Source of the DNA: CAYOHP01 sp964403795 [NCBI: uncultured bacterium]
GTDB lineage: Bacteria > Muiribacteriota > UBA6191 > CAZXTJ01
DNA: 29,317 nucleotides
Assembly: GCA_964403795.1 (NCBI GenBank)
Contig: CAYOHP010000072.1
Span: 2,630 to 31,946, forward strand
Direction of reading: 5' to 3'
The position numbers and the translations under genes were made by a program. The notes beneath the pieces are model-generated. The model was not told the DNA's origin. It worked only from the letters and a program-made list of their open reading frames with translations, and did no database searches. This document shows positions 15,548-24,273 of this stretch, one piece after another (position 1 is the stretch's first letter; every line of letters begins with the position of its first letter).

Positions 15548-18500
15548 ATGGAGACCCCGGAATCGCTGGTCCTCCACCTGCGTCGCGCCCTCGAGAACTG
15601 CCGCTTCGACGAGGCCGACGAACGGGCCCGGGACCTCGACCGGGCCACCGACGCCGCCACCGCGGAAGGACTCACCCCGGCGGAGGACCCTGCCTTCTCG
15701 CTTTGGCGGGGCAGCGAGGCGGCGCGCAGTGCGCGGGTCGCCCGCGCCCATGCCCAGGGCCTGGTGCGACCGGAGCCGGCGGGCATGCCGCCCTTGGCCC
15801 TGTCCCCGCCGCGCCCTCCGACCCTGGTGGCGTACCTGGTCGGGGAACCCGCGGACCCGCTGGTGGCCCGGTCCCTCCTGGCCCTGCTCGCCCACCACGA
15901 CCGGGAGCGCTTCCGGATCCTGCTCCTGGCCCCGTCCATCCCGGGCGGCGACGAGGGTCCGGGCAGGCCGCGGTTCCCGCTCCGCCCCGGCGACGAGTTC
16001 CTCGACACCCGGGGTCGGCTTCGGGAGGAGCTGTCCCGGACGCTCCGGGAGCGCGGCGTGGAGGTGCTGGTCGATCTCCAGGGTCCGGGGCCGGGCGAGC
16101 CTCTCGGGCCGGCGTTGGTCGCCGGCCGGAGCGCCCCGATCCAGCTCCACTGGCTCGGCTTCCGGGGCACCACCGGCGGGGAGGCCTACGACGGCTTCAT
16201 GGCCGGCGAGGGATGGATCGCCGACCCGCAGCGCGCGGTGTTCACCGAGATGGTCGTCGCTTCGGGGGTCAGCGCCTACGGCCTGCTGCCGGACCCGCGG
16301 GCGACCGCGAGGACGTCCGCCCCGGGCAGGGGTCCGCGTACCCTGGCCACCTCCCTGGTGGGCAGCCGCCTGGACCGGACCTCGGTCTCGGTCTGGGCCG
16401 GCCTCCTGGAGCGCCACCCCGAGGCCATCCTCCGGATCGAGGTCCCGGACACGCTGCGCCCCGAGGCCATCGAGGCCGCCTTCGCCGACCGGGGCATCGC
16501 CCGGTCCCGGCTCCGGATCCTGCCGCTGGGCGATCCCTCGGCCGGCCCTGCAGGTGCCGATCTGGTTCTGGAACCCATGGAGATCGACTCCCGGGACCTG
16601 GTCCCTTCGGCCCTGGCGGCCGGCCGACCGGTCCTCTGCCTCGAGGGTTCGCGCCCCTCGTCCACGGCGGCGGCTTCCACCCTGCGCTGGTTGGGCCTCG
16701 ACGAGCTGGTCGCCACCTCCGCCGGCGCCTACCTGGAAGCGGCGGATCGGCTGCTCGGGAACCCCGACCACCTCTCCCGCATCGCCGACCGGATCCGGGA
16801 GCTCGCCGACCGCCATCCCGCCTTCGACCCCCAGGCCTTCACCCGCAGCTTCGAAGCCGCCCTGGCCCGGGCCCGGAGCGAGCGCTTCGACCCCCGGATC
16901 CTGCCGGAGTGGCGCTCCGCCATCCGCAAGGCCGCCTCCGGGAAACATGCCGAAGCGGAGGCCGAGTTCGCGGCCCTGGCGAGCCGCCATCCCGCCTCGC
17001 CCTGGCCCGAGACCGAGCGCGGCATCCTGCTCCAGGCCATGGGCAGGCTCGGGGACGCGGCCGCCAGCCTGGACCGGTCCCTCGCCCTGCTCCCGGGCTC
17101 GGCCCGTGCCCTCGCCAGCCGCGCCTGGGTAGCGCGTCAGGGGTGCGAGTGGGACCGGCTCGACGAACTCGAAGCGCGGACCCGGGAGGCCAGCGACGAC
17201 GCCCTCCTCTCGGGAGCCCCGCCTCCCGAACTCTCGATCTACGCCCTCCTCCTCCACCTGGACCCGGACCGACAACTGGCGAGCGCCCGGGCCCGGGCCA
17301 GGATCCTCTCCCGACGGACCGTGCCCCTGGTCGGAGCCCCGCCGCCCCCCCGCGACCCCGCCCGGGAGCGCCCGGTGCTGGCCTACCTGAGCGACGACTT
17401 CCGCAACCACGCCACCGCCCACCTGGCCCACGCCCTCCTCGGAGAGCACGACCGGGACCGGTTCCGGGTCCACGTGTACGCCTACGGCGCCCACGACCAG
17501 AGCATGTACCGGCACCGCTCCATGGCCTGGGCCGATCGCTTCGTCGACCTCGGGGATGCCGATCCCGGGACGATCGCGGCCCGCATCCGGGAGGACCGGG
17601 TCGATGTCCTGATCGACCTGAAGGGCTGGTGCATCGGCCACCGGCTGGAAGTTCTGGCGGCACGCCCCGCCCCGGTCCAGATGACCTGGCTCGGGTTCCC
17701 GGGCACGGTCGCCACTCCCGGGGTGGACTACCTGGTCACCGACCGGATCGTGACGCCTCCGGGCGACGAGCGCTTCCTTGCCGAGGCCCCGATCTTCCTC
17801 CCCGACTGCTACCAGGTCAACGACTTCGACCAGGAGATCTCGGTCCCTCCCGTGAGCCGCCGGGAATGCGGCCTGCCCGAGGAAGGGCTGGTGTTCGCCA
17901 GCATGTGCCAGCCCTACAAGATCGATCCCGGGCTCTTCTCGCTCTGGCTCGAGATCCTCGCCGGGTGTCCCGGCTCGGTGCTCTGGATGTACGCCCCCGA
18001 GGCCGAGGTGCGCCCGCGCCTTCAGGCTCGCGCCGAGGACGCCGGGATCGACCCGGCCCGGCTCCGCTTCGTGTCGACCCTGGCGAAGCCCGAGCACCTG
18101 GCGCGCCTCCGCCACGCCGATCTGGCCCTCGATACGCTGGACTGCAACGGGCACACCACGGCCAGCGATCTCCTGTGGGCCGGCGTCCCGGTGGTGACCA
18201 CCCTGGGCCGCGCTTTCGCCAGCCGCGTCGCCGCCTCCCTGCTCCACTCCCTGGGCCTCGAGGAGCTGGTCGCCCAGGACCGCGACGGGTACCGTGCCCT
18301 GGCGCTGGCGCTGGCCAGGGATCCCGTCCGCCTCCGGGGCGTGCGTCGGCGCCTGGCGACGGCCCGGTACCGGTCTCCCCTCTTCGACACGACCCGGTTC
18401 GCCCGGAACCTCGAGGAGGCCTGCCTGGCCGCCATCTCCAGGGCCCGGTCCGGGCTCCCTCCCTCGCCCATCGAGCTCTCCGCTGCCCCCGGTGCCTCCG

Positions 18501-19375
18501 GACCCAGTCCCGGCCTCCGCGCCCGGCGGGCTCGCGATCGGCTCCCGGAGAGCGAGGTCCGCGGCGTCCTCCTGGGACTGGGGGCCCGGGGCACCGGCCT
18601 CGGCCTGCTCTCCGCCCGGTTGCGTTCCGCGCTGGAAGGGATAGGCCCCGACGGTCCGCTACCCGAGGCGACCTGGTGCGACGACCGGACCGCGGCGGTG
18701 CGCTTCCACTCCTTCGGGGCGACCCGCGAGGTGGTCGAGCACTGGCGGACCCGGATCCGGTCGATGCTGGCTTCACCCTTCCGCTGGTTCCTCGAACCCT
18801 GGCCCGAGGCCGCCCGCAGCGGCCTGCTCGAGACCCTGGCGGGGATGCTGGCCGAGGCTCCGGAAGGAGCCCAGGGCAGGCCGCGGATCCACGTCGTGAC
18901 CGTCGAGCGCGACCCGGAAGCGACCGCCCTCCACCTGCTCTCCCGGGCTCGACCCGGATCCAAGGCCGATCCCTGGCCGGAGTACATGGAGCCGGCGTGG
19001 GCACGGAACCTCCTCTCGCCCGAGCCCTTCCGGCGCTGGGGCCGGATCGGAGAGGTGGTCTGGTACGTGCAGGAGCACCGGGCCAGGGCCGGCTACTACC
19101 GGGCCCTGCTGGCCGGGCGCCCCGGGATCCGGATCCACTCCTGCCGGTTCGAGGACCTCTCGACCGCGGCCGGCTCGGAACCATTGGTCGACGCCATCCG
19201 GGGTGCCCCCGCGGAGGCCCCTCTCCCGGAACTCCCGGCCGGAAGACCGGATAGGCCGGGTTCCGGGACCGTGTCCGACTCCGACCGCGCCACGCTGCGC
19301 GAGGTGCTGCGCTCCATGAAGGGCGATGCCGCCACCTTGGGACGGGACCACTACCTCGCGGGCCGGAGGCTGTGA
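15548..19375 (+). CDS. Paralogous giant fusion: degenerate GT41, TPR, GT41, decayed sulfotransferase-like
   Basis: This 1275-residue paralogue of the preceding gene lacks most of its N-terminal TPRs. A degenerate GT41 module (about 93-445) keeps IQLHWLGFRGTTG but has PADPLVARS and EPMEIDSRD where catalytic motifs belong. A linker with one TPR (about 455-540) follows. The second GT41 (about 608-968) keeps FRNHATAH (His621), QPYKID (Lys791) and NGHTT (His869) and is probably active. The C-terminal domain (1004-1275) aligns with its neighbour's sulfotransferase-like domain but has an altered P-loop (LGARGTGLG), no histidine after it, and His1129 where the others have Ser, so it may no longer bind PAPS. 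The gene follows its paralogue by 67 bases. A GTG at 15518 would add ten residues. Tandem duplication and divergence is inferred from the shared order of domains. Confidence 0.9.
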   Translation: METPESLVLHLRRALENCRFDEADERARDLDRATDAATAEGLTPAEDPAFSLWRGSEAARSARVARAHAQGLVRPEPAGMPPLALSPPRPPTLVAYLVGEPADPLVARSLLALLAHHDRERFRILLLAPSIPGGDEGPGRPRFPLRPGDEFLDTRGRLREELSRTLRERGVEVLVDLQGPGPGEPLGPALVAGRSAPIQLHWLGFRGTTGGEAYDGFMAGEGWIADPQRAVFTEMVVASGVSAYGLLPDPRATARTSAPGRGPRTLATSLVGSRLDRTSVSVWAGLLERHPEAILRIEVPDTLRPEAIEAAFADRGIARSRLRILPLGDPSAGPAGADLVLEPMEIDSRDLVPSALAAGRPVLCLEGSRPSSTAAASTLRWLGLDELVATSAGAYLEAADRLLGNPDHLSRIADRIRELADRHPAFDPQAFTRSFEAALARARSERFDPRILPEWRSAIRKAASGKHAEAEAEFAALASRHPASPWPETERGILLQAMGRLGDAAASLDRSLALLPGSARALASRAWVARQGCEWDRLDELEARTREASDDALLSGAPPPELSIYALLLHLDPDRQLASARARARILSRRTVPLVGAPPPPRDPARERPVLAYLSDDFRNHATAHLAHALLGEHDRDRFRVHVYAYGAHDQSMYRHRSMAWADRFVDLGDADPGTIAARIREDRVDVLIDLKGWCIGHRLEVLAARPAPVQMTWLGFPGTVATPGVDYLVTDRIVTPPGDERFLAEAPIFLPDCYQVNDFDQEISVPPVSRRECGLPEEGLVFASMCQPYKIDPGLFSLWLEILAGCPGSVLWMYAPEAEVRPRLQARAEDAGIDPARLRFVSTLAKPEHLARLRHADLALDTLDCNGHTTASDLLWAGVPVVTTLGRAFASRVAASLLHSLGLEELVAQDRDGYRALALALARDPVRLRGVRRRLATARYRSPLFDTTRFARNLEEACLAAISRARSGLPPSPIELSAAPGASGPSPGLRARRARDRLPESEVRGVLLGLGARGTGLGLLSARLRSALEGIGPDGPLPEATWCDDRTAAVRFHSFGATREVVEHWRTRIRSMLASPFRWFLEPWPEAARSGLLETLAGMLAEAPEGAQGRPRIHVVTVERDPEATALHLLSRARPGSKADPWPEYMEPAWARNLLSPEPFRRWGRIGEVVWYVQEHRARAGYYRALLAGRPGIRIHSCRFEDLSTAAGSEPLVDAIRGAPAEAPLPELPAGRPDRPGSGTVSDSDRATLREVLRSMKGDAATLGRDHYLAGRRL

Positions 19376-19391
19376 CCCCACGGCCACGGGA

Positions 19392-20204
19392 TCAGGTTCG
19401 CGACGGGTTGCGGATCACCAGCCGCGTGACCTGCTCACGGAGGCGCTCCAGCTCGTCGGCACCTCCGGCCAGGAAGCGTTCCACGACCTGCCCGTAGTCG
19501 GCGTGGGTGTTCAGGACCCCCGAGGCGTTCTTGCCGGCATAGGATCCGCAGAGGTTCCAGGCCCCCAGGGGTTCCTTCACCACGGTGAGGTAGGCCCCCA
19601 GGACCGGCCCCCCCCCCGCTCCGACCAGTTCCTTGATCGCCCACGGCGAGAGGATCCCGACGCAATCGAGGAGCGGCAGCCGGATCACGTTCATGTGCAT
19701 GGAGGTGAGCAGCCCGGTGCTGAAGGCCCACTGGTGGGTCCCCTCGACCAGGGAGGTCTTCTCGGTGGCCCAGACCAGGAAGTCGAGGAAGGGATTGTCC
19801 CGATCGAAGACCATGACGCTGTTGTTCACCCGGGGTTCGACTTGGATGCTGCCTTGCTTCACATGGCTCCAGCGCTCCCGGACCAAGGCGAAGCCCTCGG
19901 GGGCCTCGATGCGGAAGCGCTCGGGATCGAAGACCACCACGTCGGCGTCGACCCAGACGACCCGGTCGGCCCCCTCCTCCAGCAACTCCCCGGCGACTGC
20001 CAGCCGGGCCCGGTCCGCCATGGGGAGCATCCGGCCCGCCACCCGCTCCCGGTACTCCCGGGACACCCGGTCGAAGAACCGGTCGTCATAGAACCGGTAC
20101 TCGAAGCCCGATCTCCCGGCCCAGGCGCGCACGCTCTCCATGCAGGTCGCGAGCCACGGCGGCACGTCCACGACCCGGTACGACTGGAACACCACGGTCC
20201 GCAT
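19392..20204 (-). CDS. GT-A-type glycosyltransferase with DxD motif
   Basis: The 270-residue soluble protein begins MRTVVFQSYR. It carries MADRARLAVAGELL (62-75) followed by RVVWVDADVVVFDP (81-94), the pattern of a GT-A nucleotide-sugar transferase in which the DAD triplet (86-88) binds metal and donor. The layout is reminiscent of GT8/GT32-like enzymes, but I cannot assign a family. No membrane segment or signal peptide is present. The ATG at 20204 has an AGGAAGG ribosome site; the frame is open further upstream but that region has no ribosome site and would cover the divergent gene. It converges with the second giant fusion gene with 16 bases between stops and is divergent from the next GT41 fusion. 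It could extend or prime a glycan made by the island's other enzymes. Confidence 0.82.
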   Translation of the reverse strand: MRTVVFQSYRVVDVPPWLATCMESVRAWAGRSGFEYRFYDDRFFDRVSREYRERVAGRMLPMADRARLAVAGELLEEGADRVVWVDADVVVFDPERFRIEAPEGFALVRERWSHVKQGSIQVEPRVNNSVMVFDRDNPFLDFLVWATEKTSLVEGTHQWAFSTGLLTSMHMNVIRLPLLDCVGILSPWAIKELVGAGGGPVLGAYLTVVKEPLGAWNLCGSYAGKNASGVLNTHADYGQVVERFLAGGADELERLREQVTRLVIRNPSRT

Positions 20205-20420
20205 TCCGCTCGTCCTTCCTCGGACTCGGCCCCACCCGGCACCGAACCCTAGCCGAGACCGGGCGCCCGATCCAGTCCCACACTCCCGCCTCCCCGCGGT
20301 TGCCTGCATCGGCTCCTCGGGCCTCTTCCCGGTCACCCGCCTGCTAGACTCCGGGCGACGCCCCCTCGGGAGCGGCCCTCGGCATCTCCGGTCGGTGCGC
20401 GTCAGGCGGGGAGGCGCGGG
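20205..20420. promoter_or_regulatory. Divergent intergenic region, probable promoters
   Basis: These 216 bases separate two divergently transcribed genes and form the largest gap in the window, so they likely hold promoters both ways. A -10-like TAGACT lies at 20345-20350, but no -35 hexamer sits at the right distance. No sigma-54 -24/-12 pair was found by eye. Confidence 0.35.
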
Positions 20421-22907
20421 GTGGCGGAAGCGGTGGGGATCGAGGTCCTGCAGCGCGCGCTGCGGCACCTCCATGACGCACGCTACGCGGACGCCGAGAA
20501 GGTCGCCCGCGAGTACACCGAGGGCCGTCCCGACGACCCCCAGGGCCACTACGCGCTGGGCACCGCCCTCAAGGGTTGCTACCGGTCCGGCGATGCCCGG
20601 TCCTCCTTCCGCCGGGTGCTCGAGCTCGATCCCGGACACGCGGGCGCCGAAGCCGAGCTCTTCGAGGCTGCCCTCTGGGAGTGCGATTGGGACCTCGCCG
20701 ACAGGCTCGAGACGAGCGTCCGGAACCGGATCCGTCGGGGCCTCGAAGCCGGTGAGTCCGTGATCGCATCTCCCCACACCGCCTGCGTCCGGTGGCCGGA
20801 CCCGGCCGAGAACCTGGCCATCTCCCGCTGCGTTGCCGCCCAGAAGGTGGCGCCCCTGGTCCACAGCACCGCCGACCTCACCCTGCCGCCGGCCCGCCCG
20901 CCGGGACGGCGGATCCGGATCGGCTACCTGAGCGGGGACTTCCGCGACCACGCGGTGGCGCACCTGCTGGGAGGCCTGTTCGGTCGCCATGACCGGGACC
21001 GTTTCGAGGTCCACCTCTACTCCACGGGGCGCAACGACGGGAGCCCGGCGCGGCGTCGCATCGAGCGGCTCGGCGACCGCTTCGTCGACGTCTCGCCGAT
21101 GAACGACCTGGAGGCCGCCTCCCGGATCCGCCGGGACGGGATCGACGTACTGGTCGAGATGAGCGGACACACCGGGGGATCCCGCCTGGGGATCCTCTGG
21201 CTCCGGCCCGCCCGGGTGCAGGCGTCGTGGCTCGGCTTCCCGGGTACCACCGGCCTCGACGCCATCGACCACATCCTGGCAGACCGCACGGTGCTCCCGG
21301 AGGAGCACGTCCCGCACTTCTCGGAGACCCCGGTCTGGCTCCCCGGATGCTTCCAGGCCAACGAGGTCTGGCGCCCCCTGCTGCCGCCCCCTTCCCGGGC
21401 CGAAGCGGGCCTCCCGGAGTCCGCGGTCGTGCTGGCCAGCTTCAACCAGAGCTACAAGCTCGACCGGGAACTCTTCTCGGCATGGCTCGAGCTGCTGCGC
21501 GACCATCCGGAGACCGTGCTCTGGATGCTCGATCCCGGGGAGCCGGCCCGCAGTCGCCTCCTCGACGCCGCGGACCGATCCGGGGTGGCCCGGGATCGTC
21601 TGTTCTTCGCTCCCAGCCAGAGCCGCGAGGAGCACCTGCGCCGCCTGCAGCTCGCCGACCTGGTCCTCGACACCCGCTTCTGCGGAGGGCATACCAGCAC
21701 CTCGGATGCCCTCCGGGCCGGCGTCCCGGTGGTCCTGGTCCAGGGGACGAACTTCGCGACCAGGGTCGGGACCAGCCTGCTCTCGGCAGTCGGGATGCGC
21801 GAACTGGCCTGCCCGGACCTCGCCACCGCCATGGCCTTGGTCCGATGCCTGGTGAAGGACCCCGACCGGCGCAGGGAGGTCCGCACCCGCCTCCTCTCCC
21901 AGCTCCCCAACTCGGACCTCTTCTCCCCCGACCGCCTGGTCTCGGACCTGGAATCGGCCTACGCCGAGATGGTGGCCCGGGCGGACCGCGGTCCGCCCCG
22001 CAGCCCGATGGCGACAGAACCCCGTATGCCCCTGCAAGTGGTCCGGGAATGGCCCCGGCGTCCTGGACCACGCCTGGGCTCCCTTACGGCCTGGTCGGGT
22101 CCGGCACGCCTGGCCTTCGTCCTGGCCCCGCCGCGCACCGGGACCGCCAGTCTGGCGCGGCTGCTTGCCGCCAACCTGCCGGAGGCCGAGTGCCACCACC
22201 ACCACGCCTCACCGGGTGTTTCCGGGATCGACACCCCCGACGGCTCGACCTACCGGCTCTTCCAGACCGAGGGCTTCGGGAACGAGGTCCGCCAGTTCTG
22301 GGAGACCAAGCTCCGGCGCATCGAGGCCAGTCCTGCCTCGATGTACGTCGAGACCTCGCCCTGGCTCATGCAAGCGGGTCTGGTGGAGGCCTTGATGCAT
22401 GACCCCAGGATCCCCGAGGTGCATCTGGTCGCCCTCGAGAGGGGTCCCGCCGATACCCTCGCGAGCCTGGTCCGGACCTTCTCATGGCGGGGAGGCGGGA
22501 TCCCCGAGACCGGACTGATCGATCCCCAACAGGCTCGTATCGTCCTCGGCTTCAAGGGCTTCGACACCCTGGGCGAGGACGGCCGGCTGATCTGGTACCT
22601 GGCGGAACTCCGCACCCGGGTCGAGTACTACCGCCAGCGGATCGCCGACGACCGGCGATTCCGGTTCCATCGGGTCGACCTGGGAAGCGTGACGGCGGAT
22701 CCGGGGCCCGTCGTCGGCCTCGTCTCGGCCCTGCGGGGAGGCACGTCCCCCGACCGCATCAAGGTCCCGCCGCCCACCAACGTGGACCCCGCTCGGGACG
22801 GTGATCCCCAGCTCCGCCAGCGCCTCGAGAAGTCCTGGAAGTCCCTGGTCCTCGATCCCTCGGCCCTGGCCTCCAGCTACATCGCCAGCGGCCGGAGACT
22901 CAGGTAG
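20421..22907 (+). CDS. TPR-GT41-sulfotransferase-like fusion protein
   Basis: This 828-residue protein has one GT41 module and no degenerate copy. TPR-like helices (about 8-90) precede the GT41 region (about 165-520), with FRDHAVAH (His177), SGHTGG (248-253), FNQSYKLD (Lys346) and GGHTSTSDALRAGVPVV (His424), all consistent with an active enzyme. The C-terminal domain (562-828) has a sulfotransferase-like P-loop PPRTGTASL (570-578), a striking CHHHH cluster (591-595) where the larger relative has an HE pair, ERGPADTLASL (673-683) keeping the Arg and Ser of a PAPS site, and the same ending (SGRRLR) as the two giant proteins. The start is GTG 20421 with GGGGAGG upstream. It reads away from the GT-A gene and converges with the TolC gene, leaving 16 bases. 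Target and sugar are unknown. Confidence 0.9.
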   Translation: MAEAVGIEVLQRALRHLHDARYADAEKVAREYTEGRPDDPQGHYALGTALKGCYRSGDARSSFRRVLELDPGHAGAEAELFEAALWECDWDLADRLETSVRNRIRRGLEAGESVIASPHTACVRWPDPAENLAISRCVAAQKVAPLVHSTADLTLPPARPPGRRIRIGYLSGDFRDHAVAHLLGGLFGRHDRDRFEVHLYSTGRNDGSPARRRIERLGDRFVDVSPMNDLEAASRIRRDGIDVLVEMSGHTGGSRLGILWLRPARVQASWLGFPGTTGLDAIDHILADRTVLPEEHVPHFSETPVWLPGCFQANEVWRPLLPPPSRAEAGLPESAVVLASFNQSYKLDRELFSAWLELLRDHPETVLWMLDPGEPARSRLLDAADRSGVARDRLFFAPSQSREEHLRRLQLADLVLDTRFCGGHTSTSDALRAGVPVVLVQGTNFATRVGTSLLSAVGMRELACPDLATAMALVRCLVKDPDRRREVRTRLLSQLPNSDLFSPDRLVSDLESAYAEMVARADRGPPRSPMATEPRMPLQVVREWPRRPGPRLGSLTAWSGPARLAFVLAPPRTGTASLARLLAANLPEAECHHHHASPGVSGIDTPDGSTYRLFQTEGFGNEVRQFWETKLRRIEASPASMYVETSPWLMQAGLVEALMHDPRIPEVHLVALERGPADTLASLVRTFSWRGGGIPETGLIDPQQARIVLGFKGFDTLGEDGRLIWYLAELRTRVEYYRQRIADDRRFRFHRVDLGSVTADPGPVVGLVSALRGGTSPDRIKVPPPTNVDPARDGDPQLRQRLEKSWKSLVLDPSALASSYIASGRRLR

Positions 22908-22923
22908 GGACCGGCGACCGGGA

Positions 22924-24225
22924 CTACTCCTCGATCCCCAGCCGGCGCACCAGGCTCCCCATGGCCGAGCCCACCCGGTAGGTGCCCCGGGCCGCCGCGT
23001 AGCGGGCCGAGAGCAGGGACGAACGAGACTGGAAGAGCTGGTCGTCCTGGTTCAGCAGGTCGAACAGGGTGCGCTTGCCGAGCTGGAACTGCTCGTCGAA
23101 GGCCCTCACCACGGCCAGGTCGTCGTCCACCTTGAATCCGAGCTGCAGGGCGTTGCCCTGGCTGCCCACCAGATTGGCCCATTCGGCAGCCAGCTCCCGG
23201 AGCAGGCGGCGGTCCAGGGCGTCGAGGCTCTCCCGGTTGCGTCGGAGGTCGGCCTGGGCGCCTTCCCGGGCGGCCTGGAAGGCACCGCCCGACGAGAAGG
23301 TGTGGGTCAACACCAGCAGGGCTTGCCGATCATTGTTGTCCCCCGCCAGTCCCGCCACGTCCTCGGTCTCGCTGGCGCTCAACTGGGCGTCCACCCGGGG
23401 CCGGAAGTTCGCCTGGGCGGCCCGTACCAGGTGTCGGCTGGAATCCACCTCGTGGACCTGGCGCCGGCGGCTGGGGTGCTCGGCCTGCATCTCGGCGATG
23501 GCCGCCTCGAGGCCGTCGGGGAGGGCCATCTCGGGAATCGGGTCCTCCAGTCGGAACTCCCCGGGGAGCCGTCCCACCGCTTCCACGAACTGCGCCTTGG
23601 CGGCGTCGAGCTGGGCCTGGCGCTGGACGAGGAAGCTGCGGGCCAGGCTGACCCGGCCCCTGGCCTGGGCCACATCGCTCTCCCGGCCGACCCCGCCGCG
23701 CTTCAGGGCCTCGACCCGCTTCAGCCACACGTCCTTGCGGGCCACGTTCTCCTCGGCGATCGCCACCTGCTCGAGCTGCTGGCGCACCTCGAGGAAGGCC
23801 TCGCAGGCACGCAGGGCCACCCGAAGCCTGGTCTCGTCGACCGCCACCGAGGTGGCGCTCTCCCGGGCCTGGAAGGCGCGGTACCGCCCCCGCACGCCGC
23901 CCCAGTCGGCCACGAACTGGCGCACGGTCAGCCCGTACTCCTCGCGGGTCGAGGTCCGGTGGTCGACCCCGGCGTTGCGCAGGATGGTGCTCTCGGAGCG
24001 CTCCCGGCCGTACCCGGTCCGGAACGACACCTGCGGTCCGAACTGCCCCCGCGCCTCCCGCCGGTCGGCCCGCGCCCCGACCAGGCCCTCGACCGCGGCC
24101 CGGACCTCGGGATGGGTCTCGAGGGACTCGGCGACCACGCCCTCGAGGCCCTCGAAGGCGCCCGCCACTCCGCATCCGAGTACGCCCGCCAGGGCCAACC
24201 CCATCGCATCCCGCAGCTTCCGCAT
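22924..24225 (-). CDS. TolC-family outer-membrane channel of type I secretion
   Basis: The 433-residue protein has a signal peptide (1-23, hydrophobic MGLALAGVLG core). The mature part is the repeated helical architecture of outer-membrane efflux proteins, with long coiled-coil stretches, the Gly/Ser-rich FSSGGAF loop (about 313-319), and a C-terminal QLGKRTLFDLLNQDDQLFQS segment typical of TolC-like secretion channels. Length fits the family. VLGC at 15-18 could be read as a weak lipobox, so an OprM-like lipoprotein is a less likely alternative. The ATG at 24225 has a GGGAGGAG ribosome site. It lies 15 kb from the exporter and adaptor genes and on the opposite strand. It completes the trans-envelope channel and encloses the glycosyltransferase genes within the secretion locus. 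Confidence 0.92.
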   Translation of the reverse strand: MRKLRDAMGLALAGVLGCGVAGAFEGLEGVVAESLETHPEVRAAVEGLVGARADRREARGQFGPQVSFRTGYGRERSESTILRNAGVDHRTSTREEYGLTVRQFVADWGGVRGRYRAFQARESATSVAVDETRLRVALRACEAFLEVRQQLEQVAIAEENVARKDVWLKRVEALKRGGVGRESDVAQARGRVSLARSFLVQRQAQLDAAKAQFVEAVGRLPGEFRLEDPIPEMALPDGLEAAIAEMQAEHPSRRRQVHEVDSSRHLVRAAQANFRPRVDAQLSASETEDVAGLAGDNNDRQALLVLTHTFSSGGAFQAAREGAQADLRRNRESLDALDRRLLRELAAEWANLVGSQGNALQLGFKVDDDLAVVRAFDEQFQLGKRTLFDLLNQDDQLFQSRSSLLSARYAAARGTYRVGSAMGSLVRRLGIEE

Positions 24226-24273
24226 GGCCTACTCCTCCCCTCGCCGGACCCTGCCCCGCCGGCGGGAGGCGGT

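Noticed and set aside
11575-16173. A minus-strand open frame of more than 1500 codons
   Set aside because: It lies antisense to the giant fusion genes, whose domains are clear; its translation is low-complexity and has no motifs. Long antisense frames are expected in DNA this GC-rich. The same applies to 2605-6108, 6222-8084, 7571-9322 and 15239-18247.
15703-19254. A second plus-strand frame of about 1180 codons inside the second giant fusion gene
   Set aside because: It is Arg/Gly/Pro-rich with no recognisable domain, while the other frame encodes intact GT41 motifs.
20421-22907. HHHH run taken as a cloning tag or artefact
   Set aside because: It is internal, encoded in normal codon context and aligns with a His-containing segment of a relative, so it is natural sequence.
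22801-24273. Upstream extension of the GT2 gene in its open frame
   Set aside because: The extension is antisense to the tolC-like gene and has no glycosyltransferase sequence; ATG 24274 has its own ribosome site.
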